64,000 nucleotides of DNA from Mesorhizobium neociceri (GCF_013520985.1 NZ_JACDTY010000004.1:1-64000); one strand, 5' to 3'. Counted from the first letter of the stretch, positions 42,787 to 51,184 are shown. Notes: generated from the letters alone by a model not told the origin. Translations and numbers: made by a program.

Positions 42787-42841
42787 GTCCGCAACAGGGA
42801 AAAGTTGGGTCCCTCAGCAGCTTGGCCCCGCACTTCAAAGC

Positions 42842-42898
42842 GGAACAGCCTATTGGCGGGACTTAAGGTGGGCCTCCGCGTAACAGTTTTCTATCGAA
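42842..42898 (+). repeat. 57-bp direct repeat, copy 2
   Basis: Starts GGAACAGCCTATTGGCGGGA and ends AACAGTTTTCTATCGAA. It lies 1,072 bp downstream of copy 1 and 19 bases before the small helix-turn-helix gene. Confidence 0.85.
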
Positions 42899-42917
42899 TT
42901 GATTTTTATCAGTTTTA

Positions 42918-43166
42918 TTGAAAAACTGGCGGGTGAAGCGGGATAGAACTAAGAACATCGAATTATGGTGGGATATCAATCTGTTACGGTCTGATCTCCA
43001 GCGGCGCACGCCTGCTCAGCGTCAGTCAGAAGAGATTATCCGGCTCCACACAACGGGCTTTGGGCACAAGCGGATAGCCAAGCAACTAGCCCTCAGTAAT
43101 GGCGCGGTCTATAGAATCCTTAATAAGGCAGGTAGGGTCGGTATAAGAAGAGCAAAGCCATCATAA
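42918..43166 (+). CDS. Short helix-turn-helix protein (resolvase C-terminal type)
   Basis: An 82-residue frame with TTG start at 42918, or GTG at 42933; there is no ATG. The C-terminal part QSEEIIRLHTTGFGHKRIAK, then LALSNGAVYRILN, is the Hin/resolvase-type helix-turn-helix. No catalytic domain is present, so it is either a stand-alone DNA-binding protein or the broken tail of a serine recombinase. No convincing ribosome site is visible. Confidence 0.4.
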   Translation: MKNWRVKRDRTKNIELWWDINLLRSDLQRRTPAQRQSEEIIRLHTTGFGHKRIAKQLALSNGAVYRILNKAGRVGIRRAKPS

Positions 43167-43452
43167 CGATATAGGTCGTCGCCGCTGCCCAAGGCTCTAA
43201 ACCTCCTGAAGCTAGAACATCCTGAGCGGCGACGACCAGCATCGCCGCCAGCAGCGGTGACTAGGAAGTCGTCGGATCACGTTGCAGAACACAAGGATTC
43301 CGTGACATGAGACGCAATTGCAGAAGATGCGTTTGGTGAAAGCCCTGCCCATACTTCTGCTCCGGTCGTTCGTCATTGACATGCCCTCCCGTGTCCTTTC
43401 TGTTACCTCAGCTAGAAGAAACGGATCCTTGATCGCGCGCCGGGGGGGCCGC

Positions 43453-44147
43453 ATGGCAAAGAGCAGGTCTCTCTCAATTTACCTTCTCAAGGAAGGTTTC
43501 GACGCGACGAATGCGCTGCGCGAGGATCATGCGCTCGATGACGATATCGGCGCGCAGGGCTTGCCGGAGGGCGCAACGCTGTTCGTGCTTGATAGCGACC
43601 CGCGCCCACCCTGGTGGAAGTCATACTTCGGCGTCGACAAGAACCTGATGCACGTAACAAAGGGTGCGCTTGTGTTCCTGCCGGTCAGTAACCGATGCTT
43701 CGCGCTATCATTCGGCCACGTCGCTCATAACCTCATCGACTCGAGCTACGAATATGACTTCGGGCTTCGGATCACGCTGAACAGCCTCGACCGCTCAAAC
43801 TAAAAAACACCGATACGCTCGATCCTGGAGCCGCTAAGCGCCAGCGCGCGCAGCTCCCCTTCGAATCCGAACTGACGATTTTCGATTTCGACCATGATAG
43901 CTCAATCGTGCGTAGCCTGACCGGGAAAGTCCGCGACGAACACAAGGAACTGTTCCGTCACGCCACGGGCGGTAGCAGTCTGCGCATCAGCACGGATACT
44001 GAGGCCGATGGGCTGGTGAACCTGTGCGAGACTCTGCTCGACCTGTACCGGAGTGAGGACTACAAGGCCGGAAGATCGTCCTTCTATTTCACACAAAGTT
44101 TCAATTTTTTGAATCCTGTAACGTGTTCCTGGAATCCTGAACGTTGA
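43453..44147 (+). pseudogene. DUF6119 (TIGR04141-type) protein, frameshifted and truncated
   Basis: The first part (43453-43803) reads MAKSRSLSIYLLKEGFDATN and later FVLDSDPRPPWWKSYFGVDK, the N-terminus of DUF6119 proteins, which are usually around 500 residues. It stops at TAA after NSLDRSN. In another frame, just after a one-base loss near 43800, homology resumes with LKNTDTLDPGAAKRQRAQLP and TIFDFDHDSSIVRSLTGK, continuing to LLDLYRSEDYK. The remaining half is missing. The family is sporadically distributed on genomic islands; function is not established. Confidence 0.7.
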
Positions 44148-44290
44148 AACTGTCCGGTCCTTAAGAATGCAGATCGGTGTAACATCCAAACTTTCTTCGC
44201 CGGGTTCATTATAGCGGAAAAGCCCGTCGCCCAAGAGGAGCATCGCAGCTATCGGTCGTGTTTTCGAGGGGTCACACGTGGACCGTGCCG

Positions 44291-44494
44291 TCATTCGGTC
44301 TTCGGCGGAACTTCCCTCTTGATCTCTGCCGATGTCGAGGTGTCGGCCTTGTCGACGCTCGCTGTCTTCGTCTGCGTGTCGACCGATGCCGATGCCTGTA
44401 CCTTCGAATGTCCGGGGCAATCCGCGGAAGCGGCAGATAAGGATAGGCCCAGCGCGGCAGCGACAGCGACAGCGACAGCGAGGAAAGTTTTCAT
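44291..44494 (-). CDS. Small secreted protein, unknown
   Basis: A 67-residue protein with a clear signal peptide (MKTFLAVAVAVAAALGLSLS, cleavage near ASA) and a short Ser/Thr/Lys-rich mature part with one Cys (ADCPGHSKVQASA). A GAGGAGAAGACG ribosome site precedes the ATG. Such short periplasmic proteins are frequent in rhizobia. Function unknown. Confidence 0.6.
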   Translation of the reverse strand: MKTFLAVAVAVAAALGLSLSAASADCPGHSKVQASASVDTQTKTASVDKADTSTSAEIKREVPPKTE

Positions 44495-44951
44495 CGTCTT
44501 CTCCTCATTCGTTGATGACGCAGCGTAACCTGTCTGGTGCCGACCACAAAATCACATTTCAACTCTAGGCCAAAGGGTGCGTCTCGAGACCTGGTCCGGT
44601 CGACTCCACGTACCGCCGTGAACCAATTGCGCACATTTTTCCAATCGAAAATATGGGGGTCGTCCATGGGCAGATCGGGGCAGCCATGCAGCTGCACACG
44701 ATCGGTACACGCTTGCGGCACTGGCATCGCTCGTCACCGCCTTATTGGTCAGACATCTGACGCGTGCTGCGCGGCGGGTGATCGCTGAACCCGGCTGCAG
44801 CGGAGCGCGGCCCTTGCGGCTGGACGAGGCAACATAGGACACAGACAAACTGAAGTGCCGAAATAGCGATTCCTGTGGAACCCAATCTTTTTGCTAGCGC
44901 TGTTTTGTTTGTAGAAATAAAAGTCCGTCAGGGACGGGAATCAATTTTACT
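44495..44951. other. Intergenic stretch without a recognised gene
   Basis: Frames here lack ribosome sites and recognisable domains. The right part (about 44870-44950) is AT-rich (CTTTTTGCTAGC, AGAAATAAAAG) and probably holds the promoter of the gene at 44952. Confidence 0.45.
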
Positions 44952-45821
44952 TTGCCCAAAGCATTGGCAACATCGCAAGACAGCCAGCCGATAGAGCTTT
45001 GGCTTTCGGACGGCTATGGACGCGGCTACCGATTTAAGCGCTATGCTTGGGGCTTCTATTACAACCGGATTCCGCGCGGCTTCCGAGTAATAGGGATGAC
45101 CCACTGGCTAGCGAAGACTGGCCTGGCATCATCTGCACCCGCAGTCGCATTTTTTTATGGGTCTGTTGGTGCTGCTACAGCAGCTGTAACGGCAGCCGCT
45201 ATCTTTTTGGCGAATTCGGTTGTCACTGTCCTCGACCGCCTTTCCCAAGAGAAATCATCCGGCACGGGCCAGGCTCAAACCGAACTGATGGTTAGACTTG
45301 GCGATTTGCTGACCGGCATGAAGGGGGGACGTGCAGTTGGCCAAGCGGATAGAGATGACGCCATCAGAGCTTGCTTGGGGATTTTGGAGAACTATGCTCG
45401 TTTGGTTACGCGCTCAAAGAAGGGAGATATCTCAGTCTCCCTCGTACTTTTTGCGGGCAATAGCACCACTCGGATGAAGGTGAGGCATAGAAATCCAGGA
45501 AACGAGCGTCCGACAAATAGGGAGTTCGACGCTACGCACTTGATGGGATTTCACGCATGCAAGCGTGGCACCGAACCCCGAGTGGTGCATGATTTGAAAA
45601 AATTCGGGGGCAAAAGCATGGTAAGCCCCACGCAAACTACGGTGAACTATCGTTCGATCTTTATGATTCCGGTGGTGACTCGGCGAGGGGAGGCGGATGA
45701 AAAGATCCGAGGGTTTATCTCGATTGATAGTCCTCGCCCGTATGCATTTTACGGGAACCGATCAAGTGTGCTAGTAGTTACGTGTGAGCCTGTTCTCAGT
45801 CGCATCAACGAACTGATATAA
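44952..45821 (+). CDS. Predicted membrane protein with GAF-like sensor domain
   Basis: A 289-residue protein starting at TTG 44952; a later ATG at residue 49 is possible. Residues about 57-95 (TGLASSAPAVAFFYGSVGAA and TAAVTAAAIFLANSVVTVL) form one long or two short transmembrane helices. Residues about 125-285 look like a GAF fold (THLMGFHACKRGTEPRVVHD, NYRSIFMIPVV, IRGFISIDSPRPYAFYG). The 5' part has lower GC than the metabolic genes. It is followed after 11 bases by a short coiled-coil gene. A role as sensor/effector is possible, but no catalytic motif is seen. Confidence 0.6.
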   Translation: MPKALATSQDSQPIELWLSDGYGRGYRFKRYAWGFYYNRIPRGFRVIGMTHWLAKTGLASSAPAVAFFYGSVGAATAAVTAAAIFLANSVVTVLDRLSQEKSSGTGQAQTELMVRLGDLLTGMKGGRAVGQADRDDAIRACLGILENYARLVTRSKKGDISVSLVLFAGNSTTRMKVRHRNPGNERPTNREFDATHLMGFHACKRGTEPRVVHDLKKFGGKSMVSPTQTTVNYRSIFMIPVVTRRGEADEKIRGFISIDSPRPYAFYGNRSSVLVVTCEPVLSRINELI

Positions 45822-45832
45822 AGGGCACAAAG

Positions 45833-46033
45833 ATGGCTGCTTCGATGCAGAATATTGGAAATTTGCCGCCCGCCTCCAGACACTCGCGCCGACTCGAAGA
45901 GTTGAGGGAATCCGCTGCCGAGATTCGGAAGCGTCATGTCGATGGGAAAATTTCAGCCTTGGAAGCTGCGAAGGAGCTCGACAGCTTGACCAAGAAATAC
46001 TCCAATTTTCTTGAACGATTGCTGGACATTTAG
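45833..46033 (+). CDS. Short coiled-coil protein downstream of the GAF-like gene
   Basis: A 66-residue helical protein (RRLEELRESAAEIRKRHVDG, then ALEAAKELDSLTKKYSNFL). The 11-base gap to the preceding gene and the purine-rich AAAGGGCACAAAG upstream suggest co-translation. It could be a partner or antidote-type subunit; nothing in the sequence proves this. Confidence 0.55.
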   Translation: MAASMQNIGNLPPASRHSRRLEELRESAAEIRKRHVDGKISALEAAKELDSLTKKYSNFLERLLDI

Positions 46034-46218
46034 GCAATCAACCCCTCCGCCGCTATGCTGGTTGATCCCAGCACTCCATGACCTTGGCCCGCTGCCGAAA
46101 GGTGGCGCGTCCGACCGGCGCGCATCATGGCCCGAGCAATCTTCATCCATCATCGGCGCGCCTTCCGCCAACCCATTGGTTCTCCCCTCCCGTCCCTGTT
46201 AGCGGCGAACAGACGGGT

Positions 46219-46419
46219 ATGACCCACATGGTCAACACCGTCGAGGCAGCCTCCGAGCATCTCCTTCAGTGGACCAAACGTGGCCCCAAATGGAACCAAG
46301 CGGTGCGCGCCTGCATGGCCGCCCTGGCTGACCAAGCAACACCTCAGGAGGTCAGGAGGTGCTTCAGGCTCGCTGCTATGGAGGAAGGGAAGTTGGTCGG
46401 TGCGGCTGAGAAGGCTTGA
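46219..46419 (+). CDS. DUF982-family protein
   Basis: A 66-residue protein with the DUF982 pattern AASEHLLQWTKRGPKWNQAV, then ACMAALADQATPQEVRRCF. The family is nearly confined to rhizobia and relatives and often occurs in many copies on islands and plasmids. Function unknown. Alternative start codons (46219 or 46228) differ by three residues. Confidence 0.7.
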   Translation: MTHMVNTVEAASEHLLQWTKRGPKWNQAVRACMAALADQATPQEVRRCFRLAAMEEGKLVGAAEKA

Positions 46420-46423
46420 GCCA

Positions 46424-46687
46424 CTATTCCATGTCAGGCACGTCGCCGCCTACAAAGAGTGTCGTCGGTTCGCCGTATTCACCAAGCGAGGGGTTCGCAT
46501 CACGCGACCATGCAATGACACCGGCATGTTTCCCCGCCAAGCCTTTCGCGGTCCTTATCGCCCGATCTTCCGTCTGCTGCTCGGCAGGCCCAAAGACAGG
46601 CTGAAGGTCGCCGGTCTCATCGCGGTCGAAGGCGGTGACGACTATTAGCTTGGGCGTCTTTTGCTGAGGCATCAAGTTATCCGACAT
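46424..46687 (-). CDS. Small hypothetical protein of phage-like minus-strand cluster
   Basis: An 87-residue frame (MSDNLMPQQKTPKLIVVTAF, then GDLQPVFGPAEQQTEDRAIR). No known domain. The ATG overlaps the end of the next gene upstream by 11 bases, as in tightly packed phage-type operons. It is the last of four short genes read from 47414 to 46424. Confidence 0.5.
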   Translation of the reverse strand: MSDNLMPQQKTPKLIVVTAFDRDETGDLQPVFGPAEQQTEDRAIRTAKGLAGKHAGVIAWSRDANPSLGEYGEPTTLFVGGDVPDME

Positions 46688-46997
46688 GTAGGTCTTCTTT
46701 CCGCTGGACTAGAAGCCGGTTGAAGTTGAGCGGTGCAGGGGGAAGAACCTCGGCCATCTCGAATAGAGGCACCAATGGGACCTCCAGTTCTGGGGCTTTC
46801 TGCTTGGCCTTCAGGTCTGTGATTTCCTCGTCGCGTCGCGCAATTCGGCTTTCCAAATTGGCAATGCGCTCCGTCAAGAAATAGCGTCCAACGGCAAATC
46901 CGTCGCCTCCGCACAGCACAGCAAAGGTGGCAAAGGCTGCTGGATTGGCCACCACCAGCGCAGAGTTACTCTGAATGAAAGAGATAAGGTCATGCAT
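46677..46997 (-). CDS. Small membrane-anchored coiled-coil protein
   Basis: A 106-residue protein starting MHDLISFIQSNSALVVANPA. One hydrophobic segment (about residues 13-35) is followed by a coiled coil (LTERIANLESRIARRDEEIT). It could be a phage lysis-type accessory protein, but there is no enzymatic partner. A longer frame upstream is out of character. Confidence 0.5.
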   Translation of the reverse strand: MHDLISFIQSNSALVVANPAAFATFAVLCGGDGFAVGRYFLTERIANLESRIARRDEEITDLKAKQKAPELEVPLVPLFEMAEVLPPAPLNFNRLLVQRKEDLHVG

Positions 46998-47013
46998 CGA
47001 GCGCCCGCCACTT

Positions 47014-47223
47014 TCACCCCAACACAGGCGGCGTAGGGTCGAAGCTGATCGCCACGAGCCCCGGATACCTGTGAGCGAGCGCAAGGATTTGGGTCTCAAG
47101 CTCGCAGTTGTAGGCCATAAGCGCCTTCACGGTCTCAAGGGGGCTTTCGTAGCGGGCGATGAGCTTCTCTGCTTCGGAGTGCAATTCAGCTTTCGATTCA
47201 GCGTCTAGGTGCATCGTGGCCAT
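47014..47223 (-). CDS. Small helical protein, paralogue of the next gene upstream
   Basis: A 69-residue frame (MATMHLDAESKAELHSEAEK, then YESPLETVKALMAYNCELET). AGGGACCGC lies before the ATG. It shares a size and a pattern (repeated V(K/M)KAL and an ELE/GRL-(E/Q)-(T/D)Q helix) with the gene at 47235-47414, suggesting an old tandem duplication. Confidence 0.5.
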   Translation of the reverse strand: MATMHLDAESKAELHSEAEKLIARYESPLETVKALMAYNCELETQILALAHRYPGLVAISFDPTPPVLG

Positions 47224-47234
47224 TGCGGTCCCTG

Positions 47235-47414
47235 CTAGCGTGTCGCGCGGCGCGGCGTGGTGAGCGCGTCAAGCTGGTCCTGAAGCCGCCCGTTGAGAAC
47301 GATCATTTCCTTGAGCGCCTTCATCACGTCCCCCTTGTGTACGGCAACGAACTTGTCGGCGACGGCTTGAAGGGCAGCCTCTTGCCGGCTGCCCAGTGTC
47401 ACAATGTGGTCCAT
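47235..47414 (-). CDS. Small helical protein, first of a four-gene phage-like cluster
   Basis: A 59-residue frame beginning MDHIVTLGSRQEAALQAVAD. TTTGGAGTGATCGCC precedes the ATG at 47414. It continues HKGDVMKALKEMIVLNGRLQ. A longer in-frame start at 47453 is possible but has no ribosome site. No function can be assigned. Confidence 0.5.
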   Translation of the reverse strand: MDHIVTLGSRQEAALQAVADKFVAVHKGDVMKALKEMIVLNGRLQDQLDALTTPRRATR

Positions 47415-47515
47415 GGCGATCACTCCAAACGCTGCATGGCCAACAGTGAACAAAAAGAGAACATAAATGTCAAGAGCGGATTGACCGGGAGAGGAATGAG
47501 TTCCTACTTTGGGTC

Positions 47516-47836
47516 ATGCCTGACACTGGTGGAAGACGAAAGCGCGGCGGCGAATGGAAGCTCAGCAATGCCCATGAGATAGGGCAGCTTGTGCTGGTCC
47601 GCTGTGGGCTGTGCAACGTCAAGCGTTGGTACCTACCGGGTGACCTGAGGGAGATCTTTGGGGACATTGAGGCCGAGCTGGTGGGAGGCAAAATGAGCTG
47701 CAGACGGTGTGGCAAGAACGAGTACATACTTGCCGAGACGCAAAACCCGTCAGCCCGAGAACGGCAGGGCATTCGGGTTACGCGGCTTGCAGAAATCAGG
47801 ATCGTGCGGCGGGTGGTCTGGCGGGACGAGGGATGA
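47516..47836 (+). CDS. Small zinc-ribbon protein
   Basis: A 106-residue protein with two Cys pairs, CGLC (VLVRCGLCNVKRWYLPGDL) and CRRC (KMSCRRCGKNEYIL), that should bind one zinc. The rest is basic. Many rhizobial and phage genomes carry such proteins. Divergent from the four-gene minus-strand cluster. Role unknown (nucleic-acid binding is plausible). Confidence 0.6.
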   Translation: MPDTGGRRKRGGEWKLSNAHEIGQLVLVRCGLCNVKRWYLPGDLREIFGDIEAELVGGKMSCRRCGKNEYILAETQNPSARERQGIRVTRLAEIRIVRRVVWRDEG

Positions 47837-48049
47837 TGGCGGCTGCTTTCGACCCTGCCAAGGCGACGCCTTCTCGGGTCACGTCCAGGCGATAGAGATT
47901 GACTGCTCCAGACAAGAGGGGGACAGTCTTTGAGCTGTAACTAATAGACAAGTGGCCCTGACCCTCTGGCCAGCGGCAATCGGACTGGCGTCCGAAGTTA
48001 CTGAGCGCAGCACTTCCGGCATGCGAAATGTTCGTCATAAGGAGGGTCT

Positions 48050-48742
48050 ATGAAGTCCGACCAGGAACTATTCGCCAAAGGTCTTGCCACATACCAGAAG
48101 GTTGTAGCGGCGAACTACATGGCCCACAGGGAGGTCCATGACATGCTGCGCCGAGTTCTGCTCGATGAGGCTGCCGATGGCTTCGTCTTTGCCGATCTCG
48201 CCTGCGGCACCGCTCCCAGGTCGGCAGCCGCATTGGCCGGCAGTAACGTCTCACGCTACGTTGGCATTGACATATCTCAACCGTCGCTCGACGTTGCGAA
48301 GAAAGCCCTTGCCGCTCTCACCTGTCCGGTCGAACTGCGCTGCGAGGATTTCGTAGCGGCCATCGATCGCTGGAAGGGCCCGCTCGACGTTGTCTGGATT
48401 GGCCAGTCACTGCACCACCTCCTTGCACAGGATAAGGTGGCCTTTATGCGCAAAATCAACAGCCTGCTGTCACCGGGTGGTCTTTTCTTGATCTGGGAGC
48501 CGACGCGCCTTGAGGGTGAGGACCGCGACGGATGGATGGAGCGATTTCATCAGCTACGGCCGGATTGGGGAGCGATCTCGGACGAGGAGTTCGCGGCCTT
48601 CGAGAGCCACTGTCGTGCGTCCGACTATTCTGAGACGGCCACGACTTGGATTGACATGGGCCGCAATGCTGGCTTCACAACTGCGGATGAACTGATGATG
48701 GTGCCGAACAAGCTGGCACGCGTTTACCGTTTCCGTCACTAG
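48050..48742 (+). CDS. Class I SAM-dependent methyltransferase
   Basis: A 230-residue enzyme. Motif I is FADLACGTAPRSAAAL (SAM-binding loop), the following acidic strand end is YVGIDISQPSLDVA, and a catalytic-type region is VWIGQSLHHLL followed by LSPGGLFLIWEP. An AAGGAGG ribosome site lies just before the ATG at 48050. Substrate unknown: small molecules are more likely than DNA, because no target-recognition domain is present. Confidence 0.83.
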   Translation: MKSDQELFAKGLATYQKVVAANYMAHREVHDMLRRVLLDEAADGFVFADLACGTAPRSAAALAGSNVSRYVGIDISQPSLDVAKKALAALTCPVELRCEDFVAAIDRWKGPLDVVWIGQSLHHLLAQDKVAFMRKINSLLSPGGLFLIWEPTRLEGEDRDGWMERFHQLRPDWGAISDEEFAAFESHCRASDYSETATTWIDMGRNAGFTTADELMMVPNKLARVYRFRH

Positions 48743-48785
48743 TTTCAACAAAACTGCTGGCGAAGTGTGCCTGTTCCCACCCGGC

Positions 48786-49493
48786 CTAGAACAGTGAGCC
48801 CTGAGCCGGTGCCTGCTGCGGAACCTTGATCTGCGTGGCGGGCTTCTCGACAATCACAAGGGCGTCGTCCGGCGCCGTGCGCTGTAGCCGCTTTGCCTCC
48901 GACCACGGCGCTGTCAGCCACGTCTCGGTCTCCTCTTGCGTCCTCAGGATCACCGGCATGGCCTTCTCGTGGATCGGCTTGATGAGGGCGTTAGGCTCGG
49001 TCGTCAAGAACCCATAGACCTCGTGATCGCCGGGACCGTCCTTCACCTTGCGCACCCCATGCCAAGGCGTCCAAACGCCCGCAAAGAAGAACAGTGGACG
49101 GTCTTCGTTCAAGGCAAACCAGTAGTTCCGCTGAACACCCGTCTCGGGATCCTTGTCATTCTTCTCTTGGCTCGGCTCGGCAAAGCTCGTCACTGGAACC
49201 ACACAGCGATGCTCTACGCCAAGGTATTGCTGCCAATAGGCAAGGTGGGTCTTGCGCACGTTGGTGGTGCCGTAATCGGCGTTGCCCTTCACATGCTCTA
49301 CAGGCGTCGGCATCCCCCACAGCAGATTGGCAAGCTCGCGTTGCCCGTCCGACGCATTGCGAACTACAGGACCGGGAGGCCGGTTGGGATAGATGTCAAT
49401 GGACGGCTCAAGGTTGCCCAAAATGTCCCGCAAGGTGCTGGTCCACTGGCGGATGGCCTCTTGCGACGTGGTGAGGTTGTAGAGGTTGCACAT
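48786..49493 (-). CDS. HMCES/YedK-family SOS-response-associated peptidase-like protein
   Basis: A 235-residue SRAP-domain protein. HMCES/YedK covalently cross-links to abasic sites in single-stranded DNA through Cys2. Here MCNLYNLTT keeps the Cys at position 2; the active-site Glu is in VPVTSFAEP and the His in IHEKAMPVIL. It starts 6 bases after the TIR gene stop, so both are co-transcribed on the minus strand. It lies in a defence-like context, where repair or DNA-damage tolerance could be its task. Confidence 0.88.
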   Translation of the reverse strand: MCNLYNLTTSQEAIRQWTSTLRDILGNLEPSIDIYPNRPPGPVVRNASDGQRELANLLWGMPTPVEHVKGNADYGTTNVRKTHLAYWQQYLGVEHRCVVPVTSFAEPSQEKNDKDPETGVQRNYWFALNEDRPLFFFAGVWTPWHGVRKVKDGPGDHEVYGFLTTEPNALIKPIHEKAMPVILRTQEETETWLTAPWSEAKRLQRTAPDDALVIVEKPATQIKVPQQAPAQGSLF

Positions 49494-49499
49494 TCGGCC

Positions 49500-50171
49500 T
49501 TAATTGACCTTCTTGCCTATCAAGTCCTGTGCTCTTGCTCGCACTGCTTTGGCAACCTCAGTCAAGGCGTCATCCCGGTCCGCCCAACTCGTTATCGCTT
49601 GGCCGTTCTTGGGTAGAGCTTGAAGCTCCCCAAACGCTTCATCATGCCAGAGACAGTTTCGAGCTATGATCGGGATCACCTCCGTTAAGCCCTGAGCATG
49701 TCGGCTTAGCGCATCCTTCAGTTCCACCTCATTGCAATATTCGGAATTGATGAAGTCAACACTGATCAAGAGTAAGACGATATCTGCCTCATTTAGCTTC
49801 TGTTTGATCGCAGCTGCCCATTTTTCTCCGGGCTTTATTTTGCCATCATACCAATGGTCAACCAAGCCAAGCTTGGTTATCGGCTTTAAGTGCGCCAACA
49901 GTTGCAACATGATGGTCTCGTCCACATGTGCATAGGAGATGAATACCTTTAACGCTTTGGGGGCGACTGCGGCTCCGTTTGCAAGACGAACCTTTCCTCC
50001 GGCACCCTGAGCAAGAGTAATCAACTTCTTCTCGAGCAGCGATTTTTTCGTTTGCTCATAACGTTCAGGCTTCCAGCCAAGTTGCGCGCGCATTGCATTG
50101 TTGGTGACCGCCTCTTCAGCGCCTCCGAGTTCCTTGAGTTTGTTTAGGAACCGTTCCTCAAATGTCGCCAA
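49500..50171 (-). CDS. TIR-domain protein with N-terminal winged helix-like region
   Basis: A 223-residue protein. Residues 1-65 are a small winged-helix-like region (GGAEEAVTNNAMRAQLGWKP). Residues about 74-200 are a TIR domain (LKVFISYAHVDE) with catalytic Glu150 in the pattern SVDFINSEYCNEVELK, matching the TIR_2 group that cleaves NAD+. Such TIR proteins act in bacterial immunity (abortive infection) or as effectors. No SIR2, CBASS cyclase or ThsA partner is nearby; the partner here is the HMCES-like protein. An AGGGGGCAACTTGGCGAC stretch lies upstream. Confidence 0.85.
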   Translation of the reverse strand: MATFEERFLNKLKELGGAEEAVTNNAMRAQLGWKPERYEQTKKSLLEKKLITLAQGAGGKVRLANGAAVAPKALKVFISYAHVDETIMLQLLAHLKPITKLGLVDHWYDGKIKPGEKWAAAIKQKLNEADIVLLLISVDFINSEYCNEVELKDALSRHAQGLTEVIPIIARNCLWHDEAFGELQALPKNGQAITSWADRDDALTEVAKAVRARAQDLIGKKVN

Positions 50172-50372
50172 GTTGCCCCCTCAATATCTTATTATGTTGC
50201 ATGGATCCCTTCGGATGATGTCACCTATGAGGTGAGGTTAGTCAAGCGGACGCCGGCACCATTCAGCTTTGCCTTGCCCAACGCCACGTGGCGCCAAGTT
50301 TTTAGAGTGACTCAGAGGAACCGATTGAGGTTTGATGGCGACCAAGACCGGTAGCAAGCTAACCAACTTTCG

Positions 50373-50732
50373 CTAGCGCCTTCTCAATCGCCCTTCTGGC
50401 CACCTCAAGTCGCGCCTCGTCACCACCATTTGCTTGCCTAAAGAGGCAGAAGCTGAGGACGCACCTTTAGGACGTCCGTAGGTTGGGAAGAGCATCGTCG
50501 CGCTGCCGGCAGCTTTGACGGCTTCCTTTGCGGCCTCCAGCGCGCCACCCATCAACGGCACGTTGCGCCGGGACACTCTATTCCTAATTCGCCGGTCGTC
50601 ATGCCACTCGACCGTGATGTGCGGAATGGCGTCGTCAAGGTGACCCGACTTTTCCAGTTGGGCGGCCAGCCAAGGCAAGTATCGAGCGATCTGCCGTGCG
50701 TTGCGTGAGTACCAGATCCTGCTAGTTTGCAA
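50373..50732 (-). pseudogene. Tyrosine recombinase (integrase) remnant
   Basis: The frame includes ITVEWHDDRRIRNRVSRRNV, then PLMGGALEAAKEAVKAAG and MLFPTYGRPKGASSASASL. This is the section of a tyrosine recombinase around the RxxS/VPL region before the His-x-x-Arg box. The catalytic HxxR and Tyr motifs are not found, and the 5' part is missing. It is a decayed integrase and a sign of past insertion into this region. Confidence 0.55.
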
Positions 50733-50761
50733 CTAGAACGTTACTAGTAACGGGGACGGAC

Positions 50762-51184
50762 ATGGCTGCACCTCAGAAGTCCACGAAAGATATGAAACCC
50801 GCGAGCACGGTGCACGTGCGTCGCGATGATAGAGAGCTTCGTGCCCTCGGCCTGAGAAAAATACGCGCTTACACATGGGATGAGCGGACTGCTGAAGCCG
50901 CCCGTGCGCGAAGGCACAGAAACAATCAACGCTCCATCGGATTGCGACAGATCAATGTCGTGATCCCAGACAGTGAAGACGCTCGGCGGGCGATCAAGGC
51001 GGTCGCGGGGAGACTCACGACGGAGCCGTCCACGGCAGCCATCCTCAGGGACCTGGCTGCCCAACCCGCGCTCTCTTCCTTCGCGAGGGGCCCGCAGATG
51101 GTACATTGGAATTCTCACGCGTATTGGTCGTTCGCGCTAGGAGCGGGAGTTACCGCGGCAGTGTGCTGGTTTGTCCTCGGTTAG
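50762..51184 (+). CDS. Protein with C-terminal transmembrane anchor, unknown
   Basis: A 140-residue protein. The N-terminal two thirds are basic and soluble (TVHVRRDDRELRALGLRKIR, then GLRQINVVIPDSEDARRAIK), followed by one C-terminal helix (WSFALGAGVTAAVCWFVLG). CGGGGACGGAC precedes the ATG. No domain recognised. It sits beside the integrase remnant. Confidence 0.5.
   Translation: MAAPQKSTKDMKPASTVHVRRDDRELRALGLRKIRAYTWDERTAEAARARRHRNNQRSIGLRQINVVIPDSEDARRAIKAVAGRLTTEPSTAAILRDLAAQPALSSFARGPQMVHWNSHAYWSFALGAGVTAAVCWFVLG

Noticed and set aside
41770..42898. 57-bp direct repeats as attL/attR of an integrative element
   Set aside because: Only 1 kb lies between them, no integrase or tRNA is adjacent, and three mismatches exist. 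Kept as an open finding, not called as attachment sites.
44552..44848. Minus-strand frame of 98 codons
   Set aside because: Basic, low-complexity translation, no ribosome site, and overlapping frames on the other strand.
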